Shown here: in pieces, positions 5,246 through 6,148 of the stretch
Position numbering within the stretch: position 1 is the first letter of the stretch
How the letters are laid out: every line of letters begins with the position of its first letter
From: Caldisericia bacterium
Lineage (GTDB): Bacteria; Caldisericota; Caldisericia; UBA6126
NCBI GenBank assembly: GCA_028708485.1
Contig: JAQVYZ010000066.1
Coordinates: 1-6,148, forward strand
Direction of reading: 5' to 3'
DNA: 6,148 nt
The notes under the pieces: generated by a model
Told to the model about the DNA's origin: nothing
Database searches by the model: none
Seen by the model: only the letters and a program-made list of their open reading frames with translations
Program-made: the position numbers and the translations under genes

Positions 5246-6148
5246 TTATAACTCATGGCGATCAGATCCCTCCTGGGCTGGCACCAAATCTTCTGTTCGA
5301 AAGAAAATCCTCTCAATCAGAATGATAATGGTGGTGACCATCGGGACTCCGATAAGGATACCCAGAAAACCAAGCAGTTTGCCGAACACAATAATCGCTA
5401 AAATGGAGATAGCAGGGGGAAGATTTACTTGTTTCCTCATGATAAACGGGAGGAAAAAGTAACTTTCGACAAACTGGATGAGCAGGTAGATAATTAGGAT
5501 CCAGATCACCTTTTCAGGGGATTGTATCAAGGCATACAGCAATGGCGCCAACGCTCCTAACATGGGTCCGATATACGGGATGATCTCCAGAAAACCGGCA
5601 GCGATGCCAAAAATGATAAAATAATCCAGGTCGATCACCCAGTAGAATAACGACATAAACCCACCGACAAAAAGAATTGCCAAAAACGTACCTACCAGCC
5701 AGTGTTTTAAAGAAATCTCAATTTCCTGTACGGTGCTTAGATAAGTCTTCTGTTTTTTGGTAGGGATAAACCGCAGGATAAACTCACGGTATTCTCCCGG
5801 ATTACCGGCAAAAAAAGCTGCCAACGCGATCATCAGGAAGAAATTACCGATGGATCCGGCTGCCGAAGCAATATAGCTAAAAGAACCGGTGAGAATTTTC
5901 TCGGCATTGGCTGAGAGTTTTGTGATCAGATCTTCCAAGGGTATCAGGGAAGTTAAAGAGGGAAACCGGACCAGTAGTTTGTCCAATACCGTTTGTGCTG
6001 CTTCCATAAGTGAGGGAAGATCCTGCAGAAATTTCTGGGATTGGTTGATAAAGGGTACGGAGATCGCCATAAACGGCATGAACAAAAATATCAATAAACC
6101 GAGAATGCCAAAAACCAGCGCCAACCCTCTGGGCATTCTAAACCGAAT
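5246..6148 (-). CDS. AI-2E/PerM (UPF0118) family membrane transporter, N-terminus outside the window
   Basis: 300 residues are visible to the TAA at 5246-5248. The frame stays open to the right edge (IRFR before the first Met at 6134-6136), so that Met is probably internal; about 50-70 N-terminal residues with the first helices are likely missing, as the family is usually about 350 residues. Counting from that Met: a helix at about 6-30, an amphipathic extracytoplasmic stretch at about 31-85 (QKFLQDLPSLMEAAQ), helices near 96-111, 146-168 and 172-186, then the family signature EIIPYIGPMLGALAP (184-198), a helix with IQFVES (220-225), FLPFIM (228-233), NLPPAISI (238-245) and the final GFLGILIGVP (256-265). 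Members include E. coli TqsA (autoinducer-2 export) and Na+/H+ antiporters; the substrate here cannot be told. The C-terminal tail is short and polar. It lies upstream of pyk on the same strand, separated by 85 nt. Confidence 0.93.
   Translation of the reverse strand: MRFRMPRGLALVFGILGLLIFLFMPFMAISVPFINQSQKFLQDLPSLMEAAQTVLDKLLVRFPSLTSLIPLEDLITKLSANAEKILTGSFSYIASAAGSIGNFFLMIALAAFFAGNPGEYREFILRFIPTKKQKTYLSTVQEIEISLKHWLVGTFLAILFVGGFMSLFYWVIDLDYFIIFGIAAGFLEIIPYIGPMLGALAPLLYALIQSPEKVIWILIIYLLIQFVESYFFLPFIMRKQVNLPPAISILAIIVFGKLLGFLGILIGVPMVTTIIILIERIFFRTEDLVPAQEGSDRHEL

Noticed and set aside
5154..5462. A plus-strand 102-codon frame crossing the pyk promoter gap and the end of the AI-2E gene.
   Set aside because: It is antisense to two well-supported genes, and its start overlaps the pyk start codon region without a Shine-Dalgarno.

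Overview
The window looks like a chromosomal segment of a Gram-positive bacterium of the Bacillota, probably Bacilli. The signs are strong AGGAGG-type Shine-Dalgarno sites, GTG and TTG starts, sigma-A-like promoter hexamers, a moderate base composition (judged by eye), and a CCA-less tRNA gene. Genus and species cannot be fixed from the sequence. Nothing in the window is a transposase, integrase, phage gene or CRISPR array.

Layout. The left end (1-1250, plus strand) holds the last 23 codons of an unidentified gene. It is followed, probably in the same operon, by an exported bactofilin-like beta-solenoid protein with a C-terminal multi-pass membrane domain. A 72-bp convergent intergenic region (1251-1322), rich in imperfect inverted repeats, separates it from a block in which every gene is on the minus strand. 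Read in the direction of transcription (right to left), this block contains: a truncated AI-2E/PerM-family membrane transporter running off the right edge (6148-5246); pyruvate kinase (5160-3706) with its own likely promoter; a small six-helix membrane protein (3695-3168) tightly coupled to the kinase; a tRNA-Leu(CAA) gene (3121-3036) with a good promoter; and, only 15 nt after the tRNA, a 565-residue protein (3020-1323) resembling the N-terminal half of type IIG (Eco57I-like) restriction enzymes.

The most interesting element is this last gene. It keeps a recognisable PD-(D/E)xK nuclease core (D79...D93-I-K95) and the helical linker typical of type IIG enzymes. Where the methyltransferase should follow, the three diagnostic motifs are present only as degenerate remnants: GxYYTP becomes REHTMF, DPACGSGxF becomes DPIWSNLF, and NPPY becomes YIPY. 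No target-recognition domain follows. The frame is open throughout, so this looks like a maintained nuclease-only or repurposed derivative rather than a decaying pseudogene. Its mRNA leader appears to be made by processing of the tRNA precursor, leaving about 15 nt with no Shine-Dalgarno. That is an unusual expression arrangement.

The other genes are mostly housekeeping. The pyruvate kinase has a complete active site and carries Leu/Lys/Ile at the positions that distinguish potassium-independent from potassium-dependent enzymes. Intergenic regions are all short: 31, 72, 15, 46, 10 and 85 nt. There is no gene-free stretch of 300 bases.
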